A stretch of 64,000 nt of DNA from Kaistia adipata DSM 17808 (GCF_000423225.1 NZ_KE383991.1:630217-694216), one strand, 5' to 3'; shown: positions 30,408 through 42,084, numbered from the stretch's first letter. Notes: generated by a model from the letters alone, not told the origin. Made by a program: numbers and translations.

Positions 30408-31202
30408 CTACATCCGCGCCAGCACCACGATCGGCCGTCCGCGGCCGTCGCTCAGGATCAGCTTCTGGCGTGGGCCGTCGATGCGCCAGCTGCGCACGTC
30501 CTTGAGCGCATCCAGGAACTTGCGCTCCTGGTTCATGGCCGCCGGCGTGCAGGCCATCATCGTGCTGACGATCTGGCCGAAGCGGATGCTGTCGCCGCGG
30601 ATCTTCGCGCTGCCGCCTATGGTGTTGCAGCCGCCGGAGCCGCTGACGCCCCCATCCCGCCGGATCACCAGCTCCGTCTGCAGATAGTCCATCACGCCGC
30701 CGCCGCGGATATCCTCGGCGAGCCAGCGCCCGACCGGCCCGCGCGAGGGCCGCTCCATGCCCTGCCCGGCGACGCGCTGAAGCGGAATGTCGATCCGGTC
30801 GGGTCCGCCGATCTCGACCGCATGCCGGCTCGTCGAGGTGAACCAGAGCTTGCCGCCGGCGGAGATCGTGGCGCGCAGCGCATAGCTGTGGCGCGGCCTC
30901 AGCTTGTCGTCATCGAAGCGCAGGCGAAAGGCGATCGGCACCTGGCCGCGCGGCCGGAACGTGGTCTGCGCGATCACCCGGGAAGGAGCGTCGGCGAGCG
31001 ACACGTCCAGGAGTTGCACCTCGACCCGCGCGTCGGGCGGCAGGGCGATGCGTTCGCGATAGAGGATCGATCCGTGCAGGGTGCGCGTCGCGGCGCTGGC
31101 CGGCATCGCGACCAGGCCCGCGAGCAGCGCCAACAGCACCGCCAGCGCCAGCGCGACCGCACAATGTCCACAGCGTGCAAAATCCATTTTGCGAGGGATC
31201 AT
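30408..31202 (-). CDS. Exported YbaY-like plus META-domain protein
   Basis: A 264-residue protein with a signal peptide (Ala/Leu core ending MPASA near residue 36). The N-terminal half (RTLHGSILYRERIALPPDAR onward) resembles the YbaY domain of type III secretion-pilotin-like lipoproteins. The C-terminal half has the META/HslJ pattern GGCNTIGGSAKIRGDSIRFG and MMACTPAAMNQERKFLDAL. No lipobox cysteine was seen. META proteins are linked to heat or antibiotic resistance and envelope stress. The ATG at 31202 has a GGAG site; longer frames are rejected. Confidence 0.82.
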   Translation of the reverse strand: MIPRKMDFARCGHCAVALALAVLLALLAGLVAMPASAATRTLHGSILYRERIALPPDARVEVQLLDVSLADAPSRVIAQTTFRPRGQVPIAFRLRFDDDKLRPRHSYALRATISAGGKLWFTSTSRHAVEIGGPDRIDIPLQRVAGQGMERPSRGPVGRWLAEDIRGGGVMDYLQTELVIRRDGGVSGSGGCNTIGGSAKIRGDSIRFGQIVSTMMACTPAAMNQERKFLDALKDVRSWRIDGPRQKLILSDGRGRPIVVLARM

Positions 31203-31741
31203 CACCCGACACTCCAAGGAAACGCTCATATGCTGCATCGCAATAAATATATGATGCAGGCCCACAACATTACTGCCAGACCGTATCATATTGACCGAGT
31301 AGAAAACATTGCATAGCCTTCCAATCAAGCTAGAGACAACTAGCTTCAGCGGGAGAAAAAACTGTCCTTGATGAACGCGTGACATGCTCCGTCGCATTCG
31401 CGACGATCGGAGGTTGTTGCTGACAGGGAAACGCCATGACGTCTGAGTGCGGCCAACACGGCTGACATCTCGGCCAGCGCCCTGTCCAGGTGAATAGATC
31501 GGGTGACGGTTCGCCGATCTCTTCCGGAATAACCCCTTCCGCAACCTTGCCAACGATGCCGCACCTCGGGGAGGAGCCTGCGGGTGCGCATCAAGGATCA
31601 CCATCACATCGCGAGGCGCGCCGGAATGCCAGCCAGGCATCCGGCCCCGGCGGCTCTGCGAGCGCGCCGGACCGGCGATGGATCACCACAGCGCCAGGAT
31701 CCGTCCAAGGCGACGTCAGTTTAAGTTCTGGGAGGATGTGT
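31203..31741. promoter_or_regulatory. AT-rich divergent intergenic region, two inverted repeats
   Basis: These 539 bases separate the YbaY-META gene and the sugar ABC operon and are visibly richer in A and T than the surroundings. CTGCATC-N13-GATGCAG (31233-31259) lies just upstream of the META gene and AAGCTAG-N6-CTAGCTT (31327-31346) lies further in. Both look like dimer binding sites. No gene or RNA is recognised. Confidence 0.55.
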
Positions 31742-32803
<1,062 letters not shown>

Positions 32804-32890
32804 AGATCGTCAACATCCGAGGCACGCGCCGTGTCGGAACGGCGTCCTGCGTTAAGCAGGAGATTTCCGCATCACAGGAGGAGGACACCC

Positions 32891-34204
32891 ATGACCTTGA
32901 ACAGACGTCATTTTCTCGCTTCGTCCGCCGGCCTCGTCGCCGCGGCCGGTTTCGGCGGCCTCGGCACCAACCGGGCCTTCGCGCAGAACGCCCCGGTCTA
33001 CAAGCCGGAAGAAGGCGCGTCGCTGCGCCTGCTGCGCTGGGTTCCGTTCGTCGCCGGCGAGGAAGCGGCCTGGCTCGAGAACACGCGCAAGTTCACCGAG
33101 GCCACGGGTGTCCAGGTCCGGATCGACAAGGAGAGCTGGGAAGACGTCCGCCCGAAGGCCGCCGTCGCCGCCAATATCGGCTCGGGCCCCGACATGGTGA
33201 TGAGCTGGTTCGACGACCCGCAGCAATATCCCGACAAGCTGGTCGACCTGACCGAGCTCGGCGAATATCTCGGCAGCGCGCATGGCGGCTGGTATCCGGG
33301 CCTCGAGGGCTATGCCAAGCGTGACGGCAAGTTCATCGCCCTGCCGCTCTGCGCGATCGGCAACGCGATCGTCTATCGCGACAGCCACATGAAGGCTGCC
33401 GGCTTCAATGAGTTCCCGAAGGACACCGCCGGCTTCCTCGAGCTCTGCAAGGCCCTCCAGGCCAAGGGCACGCCGGCCGGCTTCCCGCATGGCAAGGCCG
33501 TCGGCGACGGCAACAACTATGCCCACTGGCTGCTCTGGAGCCATGGCGGCAAGATGATTGACGAAGGCGGCAACGTCGTCCTCAACAGCCCGGAAACGCT
33601 CGCCGCCGTCCGCTATGCGCAGGAGCTCTACAAGACCTTCATCCCGGGCACGGAAAGCTGGCAGGACGTCAACAACAACCGCGCCTTCCTGGCCGGCCAG
33701 GTGTCGCTGACCGCCAACGGCGTCTCGGTCTACTATGCCGCCATCAAGGACCCGGCGATGAAGGAAATCGCCGAGGACATGCGCTCGGTCAACCTGCCGA
33801 TCGGCCCGGTCGGCGAATCCGTCGAGCTGCACCAGGCATCGACGCTCTCGATCTTCAAGCACACGAAGTATCCGGAAGCGGCCAAGGCCTATCTGCAGTT
33901 CATGTACCAGGCGGACAACATGAACGACTGGATCGAGGGCGCCAGCGCCTATTGCTGCCAGCCGCTCAAGGCCTTCGCCTCCAATCCGGTCTGGACCAGC
34001 AACCCGATCCACGAGGCCTATGCCAAGGCGTCGGCCTCGCTGCGTCCGAACGGCTATGCCGGCCCGCTCGGCACCGCCTCGGCCGCAACCATGGCCGACT
34101 ATGTCCTGGTCGACATGTTCGCGACCGCCGTCACCGGCCAGATGTCGCCGGAAGACGCGATCGCCCAGGCCGAACGTCGCGCCCTGCGCTACTACCGCGT
34201 CTAG
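32891..34204 (+). CDS. Extracellular sugar-binding protein, Tat-exported
   Basis: A 437-residue CUT1-type substrate-binding protein. The N-terminus carries a twin-arginine motif, NRRHFLASSAG (Arg5-Arg6), and a hydrophobic stretch ending near AFA (residue 32), so export as a folded protein through Tat is likely. The mature part has the MalE-like WYPGLEGYAKRDGKFIALPL, AYCCQPLKAF and related blocks. It sits between the ATPase and permease genes, the usual order of this operon type. Confidence 0.93.
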   Translation: MTLNRRHFLASSAGLVAAAGFGGLGTNRAFAQNAPVYKPEEGASLRLLRWVPFVAGEEAAWLENTRKFTEATGVQVRIDKESWEDVRPKAAVAANIGSGPDMVMSWFDDPQQYPDKLVDLTELGEYLGSAHGGWYPGLEGYAKRDGKFIALPLCAIGNAIVYRDSHMKAAGFNEFPKDTAGFLELCKALQAKGTPAGFPHGKAVGDGNNYAHWLLWSHGGKMIDEGGNVVLNSPETLAAVRYAQELYKTFIPGTESWQDVNNNRAFLAGQVSLTANGVSVYYAAIKDPAMKEIAEDMRSVNLPIGPVGESVELHQASTLSIFKHTKYPEAAKAYLQFMYQADNMNDWIEGASAYCCQPLKAFASNPVWTSNPIHEAYAKASASLRPNGYAGPLGTASAATMADYVLVDMFATAVTGQMSPEDAIAQAERRALRYYRV

Positions 34205-34275
34205 GCGGCACCCCGGTTTCCCGCCGCCCATGCGGCGGGAAACCACCCGATCGATGCCCGGGCGCGGAGTTGTCC

Positions 34276-35208
34276 ATGAGTTCCCAATCCATCCCCCCCC
34301 CGAAGGCCCGCATGACGGACTGGCTCCAGAGCCGGAATGCGACGGGGCTGCTCTTCATGCTGCCGGCGGCGGCGTTCCTGATCTGCTTCCTGACCTACCC
34401 GCTCGGACTCGGCGTCTGGCTCGGCTTCACCGATGCCAAGATCGGCCGAAGCGGCGTGTTCATCGGCCTTGAGAACTACTGGTATCTCTGGCACGACCCG
34501 GTGTTCTGGACCTCGGTGTTCAACACCGTCTTCTACACGCTGATCGCGTCCGTTCTGAAATTCGCGCTCGGCCTGTGGCTCGCCCTGATCCTGAACGAGC
34601 ACCTGCCGTTCAAGTCCTTCTTCCGTGCCATCGTGCTGCTGCCCTGGGTCGTGCCGACGGTGCTGTCGGCGCTCGCCTTCTGGTGGATCTTCGACGCGCA
34701 GTTCTCGATCATCTCGTGGTCGCTGATGCAGCTCGGCTGGATCGACGCCCCGATCAACTTCCTCGGCGACCCGACCAATGCCCGCATCTCGGTGATCGCG
34801 GCCAATGTCTGGCGCGGCATCCCCTTCATCGCCATCTCGCTGCTCGCCGGCCTGCAGACGATCTCGCCCTCCCTGCAAGAGGCCGCCTCGCTCGACGGCG
34901 CCACCAGCTGGCAGCGCTTCCGGCTCGTCACGCTGCCGATGCTGACCCCGATCATCGCGGTTGTCATGACCTTCTCGGTGCTGTTCACCTTCACCGATTT
35001 CCAGCTCATCTACGTACTCACCAAGGGCGGCCCCGTGAACGCGACCCATCTGATGGCCACGCTCTCGTTCCAGCGCGGCATTCCCGGCGGCCAGCTGGGT
35101 GAAGGCGCGGCGATCGCCGTGGCCATGATCCCGTTCCTGCTCGCGGCGATCCTGTTCAGCTTCTTCGGCCTGCAGAGGCGGAAGTGGCAGCAGGGCGGCC
35201 AGGATTGA
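34276..35208 (+). CDS. Sugar ABC transporter permease (MalF/UgpA-like)
   Basis: A 310-residue inner-membrane protein with six predicted helices and the cytoplasmic EAA loop EAASLDGATSWQRFRLVTLP that contacts the ATPase. It is the first of two permease genes and ends 11 bases before the second. The start at 34276 is the first ATG giving a compact N-terminus before helix 1 (GLLFMLPAAAFLICFLTYPL). Confidence 0.94.
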   Translation: MSSQSIPPPKARMTDWLQSRNATGLLFMLPAAAFLICFLTYPLGLGVWLGFTDAKIGRSGVFIGLENYWYLWHDPVFWTSVFNTVFYTLIASVLKFALGLWLALILNEHLPFKSFFRAIVLLPWVVPTVLSALAFWWIFDAQFSIISWSLMQLGWIDAPINFLGDPTNARISVIAANVWRGIPFIAISLLAGLQTISPSLQEAASLDGATSWQRFRLVTLPMLTPIIAVVMTFSVLFTFTDFQLIYVLTKGGPVNATHLMATLSFQRGIPGGQLGEGAAIAVAMIPFLLAAILFSFFGLQRRKWQQGGQD

Positions 35209-35219
35209 GGAGACACCCC

Positions 35220-36113
35220 ATGGCAATCTCATCCGATCAGGACGTCCTGAACGACAACGCCGAAGGCATGAGCTACCTGAACCGGCTGCCGCGCCGGGTG
35301 GTGACGATCTACCTGCCGCTGGCCGTGTTCGTGTTCGTCCTGCTGTTCCCGTTCTACTGGATGGCGATCACCGCGGTGAAGCCGAACCAGCAGCTGACGA
35401 ACTACTCCGAATACAGCCCGTTCTGGGTCGTCAGCCCGACGCTCGACCACATCAAATACCTGCTGTTCGACACGTCCTATCCGGGATGGCTCTTGAACAC
35501 GATGCTGGTCGCCATCGGCTCGACGGTGCTCTCGCTCGCGGCGGCCGTCTTCGCGGCCTACTCGATCGAGCGGGTGCGCTTCACCGGCTCGCGGCCGGCC
35601 GGCCTGCTGATCTTCCTGGCCTATCTCGTGCCGCCGTCGATCCTGTTCATCCCGCTGGCCGTCATCGTCTTCCAGTTCGGCATGTTCGACAGCAAGCTGG
35701 CGCTCATCTTCACCTACCCCACCTTCCTCATCCCGTTCTGCACCTGGCTGCTGATGGGGTATTTCCGCTCGATCCCCTTCGAGCTGGAGGAGAGCGCCCT
35801 GGTCGATGGCGCGTCGCGCTGGCAGATCCTCGTCAAGGTCATCCTGCCGCTCGCCGTCCCCGGCCTGATCTCGGCCGGAATCTTCGCCTTCACGCTGTCG
35901 TGGAACGAGTTCATCTATGCGCTGACCTTCATCCAATCGTCCGAGAACAAGACGATCCCGGTCGGCGTGCTGACCGAACTGGTTCGCGGCGACGTGTTCG
36001 AATGGGGAGCGCTGATGGCCGGTGCGCTGTTCGGTTCGCTGCCGGTGGTCATCCTCTATTCGTTCTTCGTCGACTACTACGTCTCGTCGATGACGGGCGC
36101 CGTGAAGGAATAG
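35220..36113 (+). CDS. Sugar ABC transporter permease (MalG/UgpE-like)
   Basis: A 297-residue permease with six predicted helices and the EAA-type loop EESALVDGASRWQILVKVIL. TIYLPLAVFVFVLLFPFYWM is the first helix. An AGGAG site precedes its ATG, which lies eleven bases after the first permease. With the first permease it forms the membrane channel of the CUT1 importer. A terminator follows 40 bases after the stop. Confidence 0.94.
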   Translation: MAISSDQDVLNDNAEGMSYLNRLPRRVVTIYLPLAVFVFVLLFPFYWMAITAVKPNQQLTNYSEYSPFWVVSPTLDHIKYLLFDTSYPGWLLNTMLVAIGSTVLSLAAAVFAAYSIERVRFTGSRPAGLLIFLAYLVPPSILFIPLAVIVFQFGMFDSKLALIFTYPTFLIPFCTWLLMGYFRSIPFELEESALVDGASRWQILVKVILPLAVPGLISAGIFAFTLSWNEFIYALTFIQSSENKTIPVGVLTELVRGDVFEWGALMAGALFGSLPVVILYSFFVDYYVSSMTGAVKE

Positions 36114-36152
36114 GCCGGCCTCCGGTCACGACCTTCCCGCGACAGACTATCC

Positions 36153-36187
36153 GGCCGCCGCAGCGAAAGCCGCGGCGGCCGATTTTA
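36153..36187 (+). terminator. Intrinsic terminator of the sugar ABC operon
   Basis: GGCCGCCGC (36153-36161) and GCGGCGGCC (36172-36180) pair around an inner GC-GAAA-GC loop and are followed by ATTTTATT. It separates the transporter from the following SDR gene. Confidence 0.85.
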
Positions 36188-36361
36188 TTCCGTCCCCTCA
36201 CCGGGACCCACGCGCCGCGAATGCCCTCCCTGGCAGCGGCATCGGCGACGCGACAAAATCATGGGGGCCGACGGTGGCTCCTGGCCGCCGCCCCGCATCT
36301 GCGGCGTGGCGTTCCGGCCCGCCTTCGCGCTAGGCTCGGCCATCGGATCGGGAGGATCATC

Positions 36362-37090
36362 ATGTCGGAGTTTTCGGGGAAGCGCGTTCTCGTCACGGGC
36401 GCGGGCAAGGGCATCGGCCGCGCGACGGCGGAGCTCATGGCGGAATATGGCGCCCGCGTCGTCGCGCTCTCGCGCGACCCGAACGACCTGGCGAGCCTCG
36501 CCGAGCAGATCGGCTGCGAGACGATCGCGGTCGACCTCGCCGATCCCGTCGCGGCTCGCGTCGCCGCCCGGGCGGCCCAGCCGATCGACCTCCTCGTCAA
36601 CTGCGCCGGCACGACCGTCCTCGAGCCGTTCCTCGAGACCAGCGTCGAGAGCTTCAACCATCTCTACACGGTCAACGTGGTGTCCGCGGCGGTGATCGCG
36701 CAGGAGACGGCGCGCAGCATGATCGAGCGCGGCATCAAGGGCGCGATCGTCAACGTCTCGTCGCTCTCCTCCTGGATCGGCTTCGCCGACCACGCCGCCT
36801 ATTGCGCCTCGAAGGGCGGCCTCGACGGCCTGACCACGGTGATGGCGAACGAGCTCGGCCGCAAGGGCATCCGCGTCAACGCCGTCAATCCCTGCGTGAC
36901 GCTGACCCCGATGGCGGTGAAGGCCTGGAGCGACCCGGCCAAGGCCGACCCGATGCTCCAGCGCATTCCGCTCGGCCGCTTCATCGAGCCGCGCGAGGTC
37001 GCCGAGGCGATCGCCTATCTGCTCTCCGACCGCGCCTCGATGGTGAACGGCGTGACGCTGCCGGTCGACGGCGGCTTCATGGTCAACTAG
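36362..37090 (+). CDS. SDR-family oxidoreductase, L-xylulose (dicarbonyl) reductase-like
   Basis: A 242-residue classical SDR with TGAGKGIG at 12-19, catalytic Ser in VNVSSLSS and Y-C-A-S-K active site, then the DCXR-like block RVNAVNPCVTLTPMAVKAW. Dicarbonyl/L-xylulose reductases interconvert L-xylulose and xylitol with NADPH. Position behind a sugar ABC importer fits a role in sugar or polyol catabolism, but it follows a terminator and may have its own promoter. Its last eight bases overlap the convergent Kef gene. Confidence 0.88.
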   Translation: MSEFSGKRVLVTGAGKGIGRATAELMAEYGARVVALSRDPNDLASLAEQIGCETIAVDLADPVAARVAARAAQPIDLLVNCAGTTVLEPFLETSVESFNHLYTVNVVSAAVIAQETARSMIERGIKGAIVNVSSLSSWIGFADHAAYCASKGGLDGLTTVMANELGRKGIRVNAVNPCVTLTPMAVKAWSDPAKADPMLQRIPLGRFIEPREVAEAIAYLLSDRASMVNGVTLPVDGGFMVN

Positions 37091-38897
37091 GCGGCTCGCC
37101 CGGCGCATCGGCCTCCAGGCCGTCGACCTTCGGCTGCCTGGGGCCGATGAAATCGAGATCCGCGCCGCTCCTCAGCCTTGCGCGGACGATCTCGCGCGCC
37201 CGGCTCAGCCGCAGGTCGATCTCGCTATCCGGCAGGCCCATTCCGGACAGCAACTCGCCGGAGAGCTGGAGGCTCGCCTCCAGCGCCTCGGGAACGACAT
37301 GGGTGGCGCCGAGATTGAGCAGGACGCGGGCATGCGGCACGCTGCGGGCGCGCGCGTGCACCGCGGCCTCCGGCCAGCGCCGCCGCACGGCGGCGATCAT
37401 CTTCTCCGCGACATTGCCGCTGTCCGGCGTCACGACGAAGGCGGCCGCCCGGTCGCCGCCCAGCCTGGCCAGGATCTCGGCCCGCGTCGCATCGCCATAG
37501 AACACCGGATGCCCGTCCCGCTTGGCCCGCTCGACATGCGACACGTCGAGATCGAGCGCGACGAAGGGAATGCCCTCCGTGCGGAGCATGTGGGCCACCA
37601 TGCTGCCGAAACGGCCATAGCCGCCGATGATGACATGATCGGCAAAGTCGACGTCGCCATGGATGCCATGCGTCTGCGCCTGATTGCGCACCTCCATGCG
37701 ACGGCCGAGCCGGCCGCCGACGACGCCGAGCAGCGGCGTGAACATCATCGAGAGCGCGGCGACCGTCGTCGCGAAATGGGCCACGTCGGCGTCGATCACC
37801 TTGCCGCTATAGGCGAGCGCGAACATGACGAAGGCGAACTCGCCCGCCCCGGCGAGCAGGAAGGCCATCTCGACGGCGACGGACGCCTCCAGCCGGTTGC
37901 CCCGCGCCGCGACATAGGCCGTCAGCATCTTGACGAAGATCAGCACGACGAGCGCCGCCAGCACGAAAGCCCATTGCTCGACGACGATCGACAGGTCGAT
38001 GGTCATGCCGACCGTCATGAAGAACAGGCCGAGCAGCAGGTCCTTGAACGGCTCGACATCGACGTCGAGCTGGTGCCGATACTCACTTTCGCTAAGCAGC
38101 AGCCCGGCCAGGAACGCGCCGAGCGCCGAGGACAGCCCCGCAGCCGAGGTCAGCGCGCCCGCGCCGACGATGATCAGCAGGGTGATCGCGATCAGGAGGG
38201 TGCGGTTGCCGGTCGATCCCGCCAGCCGCATCAGCGGCCGGATCAGGAAACGGCCGAGCGCCAGCACCAGCACGACCACGGCGGCGGCGATGCCGATGCC
38301 CTGCACCAGAGCCAAACCGATCTTGGCGCCGCCCGTCGCGCCCGCCGTGCCGAGAATACCCACGACGATGACGATCGGAACGACGGTCAGGTCCTGCAGG
38401 ATCAGGACGCCGAGCGTCGCCCGGCCCGCCGGCGTGCTCAGTCGCTGCCGCTCGATCAGCGACTGGGTGACGATGGCGGTCGACGACAGCGAGAGGGCCA
38501 TGCCGAGAACGAGCGAGTCGTCGAACTGATAGCCGATCGACGCGGCGAGCGCGTAAATGGCGGCCGTCGCCAGCACGACCTGCAGGCCGCCGACGCTGAC
38601 CATCAGCCGCCCGATCGCCTTCAGCCGCGCGAAGGAGAGCTCCAGCCCGATCGTGAACAGCAGGAAGAGAACGCCGAGCTCGCCCAGCGTCTGCAGCCGC
38701 GACACGTCCGAGATCGCGGCATAGCCGAGAATCGGCCAGTGCTCGGCGAGATGGCCGAGGCCGCCGGGCCCGACCGCGATGCCGGCGATCAGGAAGCCCA
38801 GCACCACGCCGAGCTTCAGATATTGGAACAGGGGCACGATGATGCCCGCGGCAACCAGGAAGACCAGAAGTTCCCTGCCTGCCGCGGCGTGTTCCAT
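37083..38897 (-). CDS. Kef-type cation:proton antiporter with TrkA-N domain
   Basis: A 604-residue inner-membrane protein of the CPA2 family: about 12-13 helices, with QFDDSLVLGMALSLSSTAIV and GELGVLFLLFTIGLELSF typical of KefB/KefC. It is followed by a cytoplasmic TrkA-N domain starting VIIGGYGRFGSMVAHML near residue 428, which binds NAD or glutathione-type ligands. It exchanges potassium or other cations for protons, often in electrophile or pH response. It lies 36 bases downstream of alaS on the same strand and may share its mRNA. Confidence 0.93.
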   Translation of the reverse strand: MEHAAAGRELLVFLVAAGIIVPLFQYLKLGVVLGFLIAGIAVGPGGLGHLAEHWPILGYAAISDVSRLQTLGELGVLFLLFTIGLELSFARLKAIGRLMVSVGGLQVVLATAAIYALAASIGYQFDDSLVLGMALSLSSTAIVTQSLIERQRLSTPAGRATLGVLILQDLTVVPIVIVVGILGTAGATGGAKIGLALVQGIGIAAAVVVLVLALGRFLIRPLMRLAGSTGNRTLLIAITLLIIVGAGALTSAAGLSSALGAFLAGLLLSESEYRHQLDVDVEPFKDLLLGLFFMTVGMTIDLSIVVEQWAFVLAALVVLIFVKMLTAYVAARGNRLEASVAVEMAFLLAGAGEFAFVMFALAYSGKVIDADVAHFATTVAALSMMFTPLLGVVGGRLGRRMEVRNQAQTHGIHGDVDFADHVIIGGYGRFGSMVAHMLRTEGIPFVALDLDVSHVERAKRDGHPVFYGDATRAEILARLGGDRAAAFVVTPDSGNVAEKMIAAVRRRWPEAAVHARARSVPHARVLLNLGATHVVPEALEASLQLSGELLSGMGLPDSEIDLRLSRAREIVRARLRSGADLDFIGPRQPKVDGLEADAPGEPPS

Positions 38898-38933
38898 CGC
38901 GTAATCCCTTTCCCGGGCCTACGCGCCCGTCGA

Positions 38934-41585
38934 TCAGCCTGCCAGAACGGCCTCGATCGCGGCGAGCGCCTCATCGGCCTTGGCGCCGTCCGGCCCGCCG
39001 GCCTGCGCCATGTCCGGACGGCCGCCGCCGCCCTTGCCGCCGAGCGCGTCGGAACCGGCGCGAACCAGGTCGATCGCGCTGTAGCTGCCGACGAGATCGT
39101 CGCTGACGCCGACCACGAGGCCGGCCTTGCCGTCGTCCGAGACGCCGACGATCGCCACGATGCCCGAGCCGACCTGCTTCTTGGCGTCGTCGACGAGACC
39201 CTTCAGGTCCTTCGGCGCGATGCCCGAGACGACGCGGCCGAGATAGCGCACGGAACCGACCTCGCGCACGCCCTCGCCGGCCGCCTGGCCGCCGCCACCG
39301 CCGAGCGCCAGCTTCTTCTTGGCCTCGGCGAGCTCGCGCTCGAGACGGCGCTTGTCCTCGACGAGCGAGGCGACGCGATCGGCCGCCTCGTCCGGACGCA
39401 CCTTCAGCGCCGCCGCGACGGCCTTCAGCCGCTTGTCCTGCAGCTCCAGGTGATCACGCGCGGCCTTGCCGGTCAGCGCCTCGACACGGCGCACGCCGGC
39501 CGCGACCGCGCTTTCGCCGACGAGCGTCACCAAGCCGATCTCGCCGGTGCGGCCGACATGGGTGCCGCCGCAGAGCTCGACCGAATAGGCCTTGTTGCCG
39601 TCCTCGCCCATCGAGACGACGCGGACCTCGTCGCCATATTTCTCGCCGAACAGCGCCATCGCGCCGGAATGCATCGCCTCGTCGCGATCCATCAGGCGGG
39701 TGACGACCGGCGCGTCCTGCAGCACCACCGCGTTGGCGATGTCCTCGATCGCGCCGAGCTCGGCCTCGTCGATCGGCTTCGGATGGCTGAAGTCGAAGCG
39801 CAGACGCTCCGGCGCCACCATCGAGCCCTTCTGCGCGACATGGTCGCCAAGCACGCGGCGCAGCGCCGCATGCAGCAGGTGGGTGGCCGAATGGTTGGAA
39901 CGGATCGTCGAGCGGCGGGCGTGATCGACGGTGAGGCGCACCGCGTCATCCACCTTGACCGTGCCGCTCTCGACCGTGCCGACATGCACGAACAGGCCGT
40001 CGGCGCGCTTCTGCGTGTCGGAGACGAGGATGACGGCGCCGCCCTCGGTCTCGATGCGGCCGGCATCACCGACCTGGCCGCCCGATTCCGCGTAGAACGG
40101 CGTCTGGTTGACGACGATCGACACCGCCTCGCCGGCCTTCGCCTCGGCGATCTCGGCGCCGTCGCGCACCAGCGCCTGCACCTTGCCCTCGGCCGCCTCG
40201 GACGAATAGCCGAGGAACTCGGTCGCGCCGAGCTTGTCGCGCAGGCCGAACCACACGGTCTCGGTGGCGGTGTCGCCCGAACCCGCCCAGTTGGCGCGGG
40301 CCTCGGCCTTCTGCCGCTCCATCGCGCTCTGGAACGCGTCGGTGTCGACGGCGATGCCGCGGGCGCGCAGCGCGTCCTGCGTCAGGTCGAGCGGGAAGCC
40401 GTAGGTGTCGTAGAGCTTGAACGCCGTCTCGCCATCGAGCGTCGCGCCGCTGGTCAGCGAGCCCGTCGCGTCGTCGAGCAGCGTCAGGCCGCGCGCCAGC
40501 GTGCGGCGGAAGCGGATTTCCTCCAGCCGGAGCGTCTCGGTGATCAGCGCCTCGGCGCGGACCAGCTCGGGATAGGCCTGGCCCATCTCGCGCACCAGCG
40601 CCGGCACCAGGCGCCAGATCAGCGGCTCGGCCGCGCCGAGGAGGTGCGCGTGGCGCATGGCGCGGCGCATGATGCGGCGGAGCACGTAGCCGCGACCCTC
40701 GTTCGACGGCAGCACGCCGTCGGCGATCAGGAAGCTGGTGGCGCGCAGGTGGTCGGCGATGATGCGGTGGCTGGCGCGGTTGGCGCCCTCGGCCGGCACG
40801 CCGGTCGCCTCGACCGAGGCGCGGATCAGCGCCTTGAACAGGTCGATATCGTAATTGTCATGCACGCCCTGCAGGACGGCGGCGATGCGCTCCAGGCCCA
40901 TGCCGGTGTCGATCGACGGACGCGGCAGCGGCACGCGGTTGCCCGGCGCGATCTGCTCGAACTGCATGAAGACGAGATTCCAGATCTCGATGAAGCGGTC
41001 GCCGTCCTCGTCAGGGCTGCCCGGAGGACCGCCGGGGATGTGGTCGCCATGGTCGAAGAAGATCTCCGAGCACGGGCCGCACGGGCCGGTGTCGCCCATC
41101 TGCCAGAAATTGTCCGAGGTGGCGATGCGGATGATCTTGTCGTCGGAGAGGCCGGCGATCTTCTTCCAGAGGCCGAAGGCTTCCTCGTCATCGTGATAGA
41201 CGGTGACGCAGAGCTTGTCCTTCGGCAGGCCGTACTCCTTGGTGACGAGCGTCCAGGCGAGCTCGATCGCCCGCTCCTTGAAATAATCGCCGAAGGAGAA
41301 GTTGCCGAGCATCTCGAAGAAGGTGTGATGCCGGGCGGTGTAGCCGACATTGTCGAGATCATTGTGCTTGCCGCCGGCGCGGACGCATTTCTGCGACGTC
41401 GTGGCGCGCGGATAGGGCGCGGCGGAACGGCCGGTGAAATAGTCCTTGAACTGGACCATGCCGGCATTGGTGAACATCAGCGTCGGATCGTTGCGCGGCA
41501 CCAGCGGGCTCGACGCGACGATCTCGTGACCGTTCTTCTGGTAGAAGCCGAGATACGCCGACCGGATGTCGTTGACGCTGCTCAT
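38934..41585 (-). CDS. alaS: Alanyl-tRNA synthetase
   Basis: AlaS charges tRNA-Ala. The 883-residue protein starts [15 protein letters not shown] (ATG at 41585), has the class II core [20 protein letters not shown], the editing domain zinc site [13 protein letters not shown] with [12 protein letters not shown], and the C-Ala DHHA1 domain at the end. Length is normal (about 880). Between alaS and the upstream GFA gene there are 142 bases of spacer. Confidence 0.98.
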   Translation of the reverse strand: MSSVNDIRSAYLGFYQKNGHEIVASSPLVPRNDPTLMFTNAGMVQFKDYFTGRSAAPYPRATTSQKCVRAGGKHNDLDNVGYTARHHTFFEMLGNFSFGDYFKERAIELAWTLVTKEYGLPKDKLCVTVYHDDEEAFGLWKKIAGLSDDKIIRIATSDNFWQMGDTGPCGPCSEIFFDHGDHIPGGPPGSPDEDGDRFIEIWNLVFMQFEQIAPGNRVPLPRPSIDTGMGLERIAAVLQGVHDNYDIDLFKALIRASVEATGVPAEGANRASHRIIADHLRATSFLIADGVLPSNEGRGYVLRRIMRRAMRHAHLLGAAEPLIWRLVPALVREMGQAYPELVRAEALITETLRLEEIRFRRTLARGLTLLDDATGSLTSGATLDGETAFKLYDTYGFPLDLTQDALRARGIAVDTDAFQSAMERQKAEARANWAGSGDTATETVWFGLRDKLGATEFLGYSSEAAEGKVQALVRDGAEIAEAKAGEAVSIVVNQTPFYAESGGQVGDAGRIETEGGAVILVSDTQKRADGLFVHVGTVESGTVKVDDAVRLTVDHARRSTIRSNHSATHLLHAALRRVLGDHVAQKGSMVAPERLRFDFSHPKPIDEAELGAIEDIANAVVLQDAPVVTRLMDRDEAMHSGAMALFGEKYGDEVRVVSMGEDGNKAYSVELCGGTHVGRTGEIGLVTLVGESAVAAGVRRVEALTGKAARDHLELQDKRLKAVAAALKVRPDEAADRVASLVEDKRRLERELAEAKKKLALGGGGGQAAGEGVREVGSVRYLGRVVSGIAPKDLKGLVDDAKKQVGSGIVAIVGVSDDGKAGLVVGVSDDLVGSYSAIDLVRAGSDALGGKGGGGRPDMAQAGGPDGAKADEALAAIEAVLAG

Positions 41586-41727
41586 AAACTGACCCGCCTG
41601 CTGCAGTGGGCAGGGCGCGTCAAAGCGCACCCGCCGAAGGAATTGTGCCGGCGTTTGTAACGAGCGCTAAGCGGACTGTCCAGAAACCGCGTGCGGTAGG
41701 GTTAGCGCGCGTCGGCGACCCGACGGC

Positions 41728-42084
41728 TCAGGCGCTGCGGCCGTCATAGGGCGTCACGCTCACCGTCGAAAGATCGATGTCGTCGATGCAGCGGACATTG
41801 ACCGCGACCATGGCGGAGCCGTCCGGCGCCGTGCCGCGCCCGAACGAGCCGACGCCGCAGGTGGTGCAGAAGAGATGATGGATGCGGCGGTGATTGAACT
41901 GGTAGTCGGCGAGCGCCGCCGGATCGGTCTCGAGGACGAAATCATCGGCAGGGACGAAGGCGAGCCAATGGCCGCGCTTCTGGCAGATCGAACAGTTGCA
42001 GCTTAGCGCGGCGCCGAAATCGCCCCGCGCCGTGAAGCGGACATTGCCGCAGTGACAGCCGCCGCGCACTTCCTGCCAAGCCAT
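41728..42084 (-). CDS. GFA-family zinc protein (glutathione-dependent formaldehyde-activating type)
   Basis: A 118-residue Mss4-like fold protein with all zinc ligands: GGCHCGNVRF, CNCSIC and FCTTCGVGSFG. GFA-type proteins bind zinc and, in some cases, glutathione adducts of formaldehyde, but most are uncharacterised. The ATG at 42084 is used because the longer frame has no family sequence. It follows recA by 104 bases on the same strand. Confidence 0.9.
   Translation of the reverse strand: MAWQEVRGGCHCGNVRFTARGDFGAALSCNCSICQKRGHWLAFVPADDFVLETDPAALADYQFNHRRIHHLFCTTCGVGSFGRGTAPDGSAMVAVNVRCIDDIDLSTVSVTPYDGRSA

Noticed and set aside
37299-41660. Very long plus-strand open frame opposite kef and alaS
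   Set aside because: High-GC antisense shadow; its composition is Arg/Gly/Asp/Ala-rich with no motif, and the opposite strand encodes AlaS and Kef with full family signatures.
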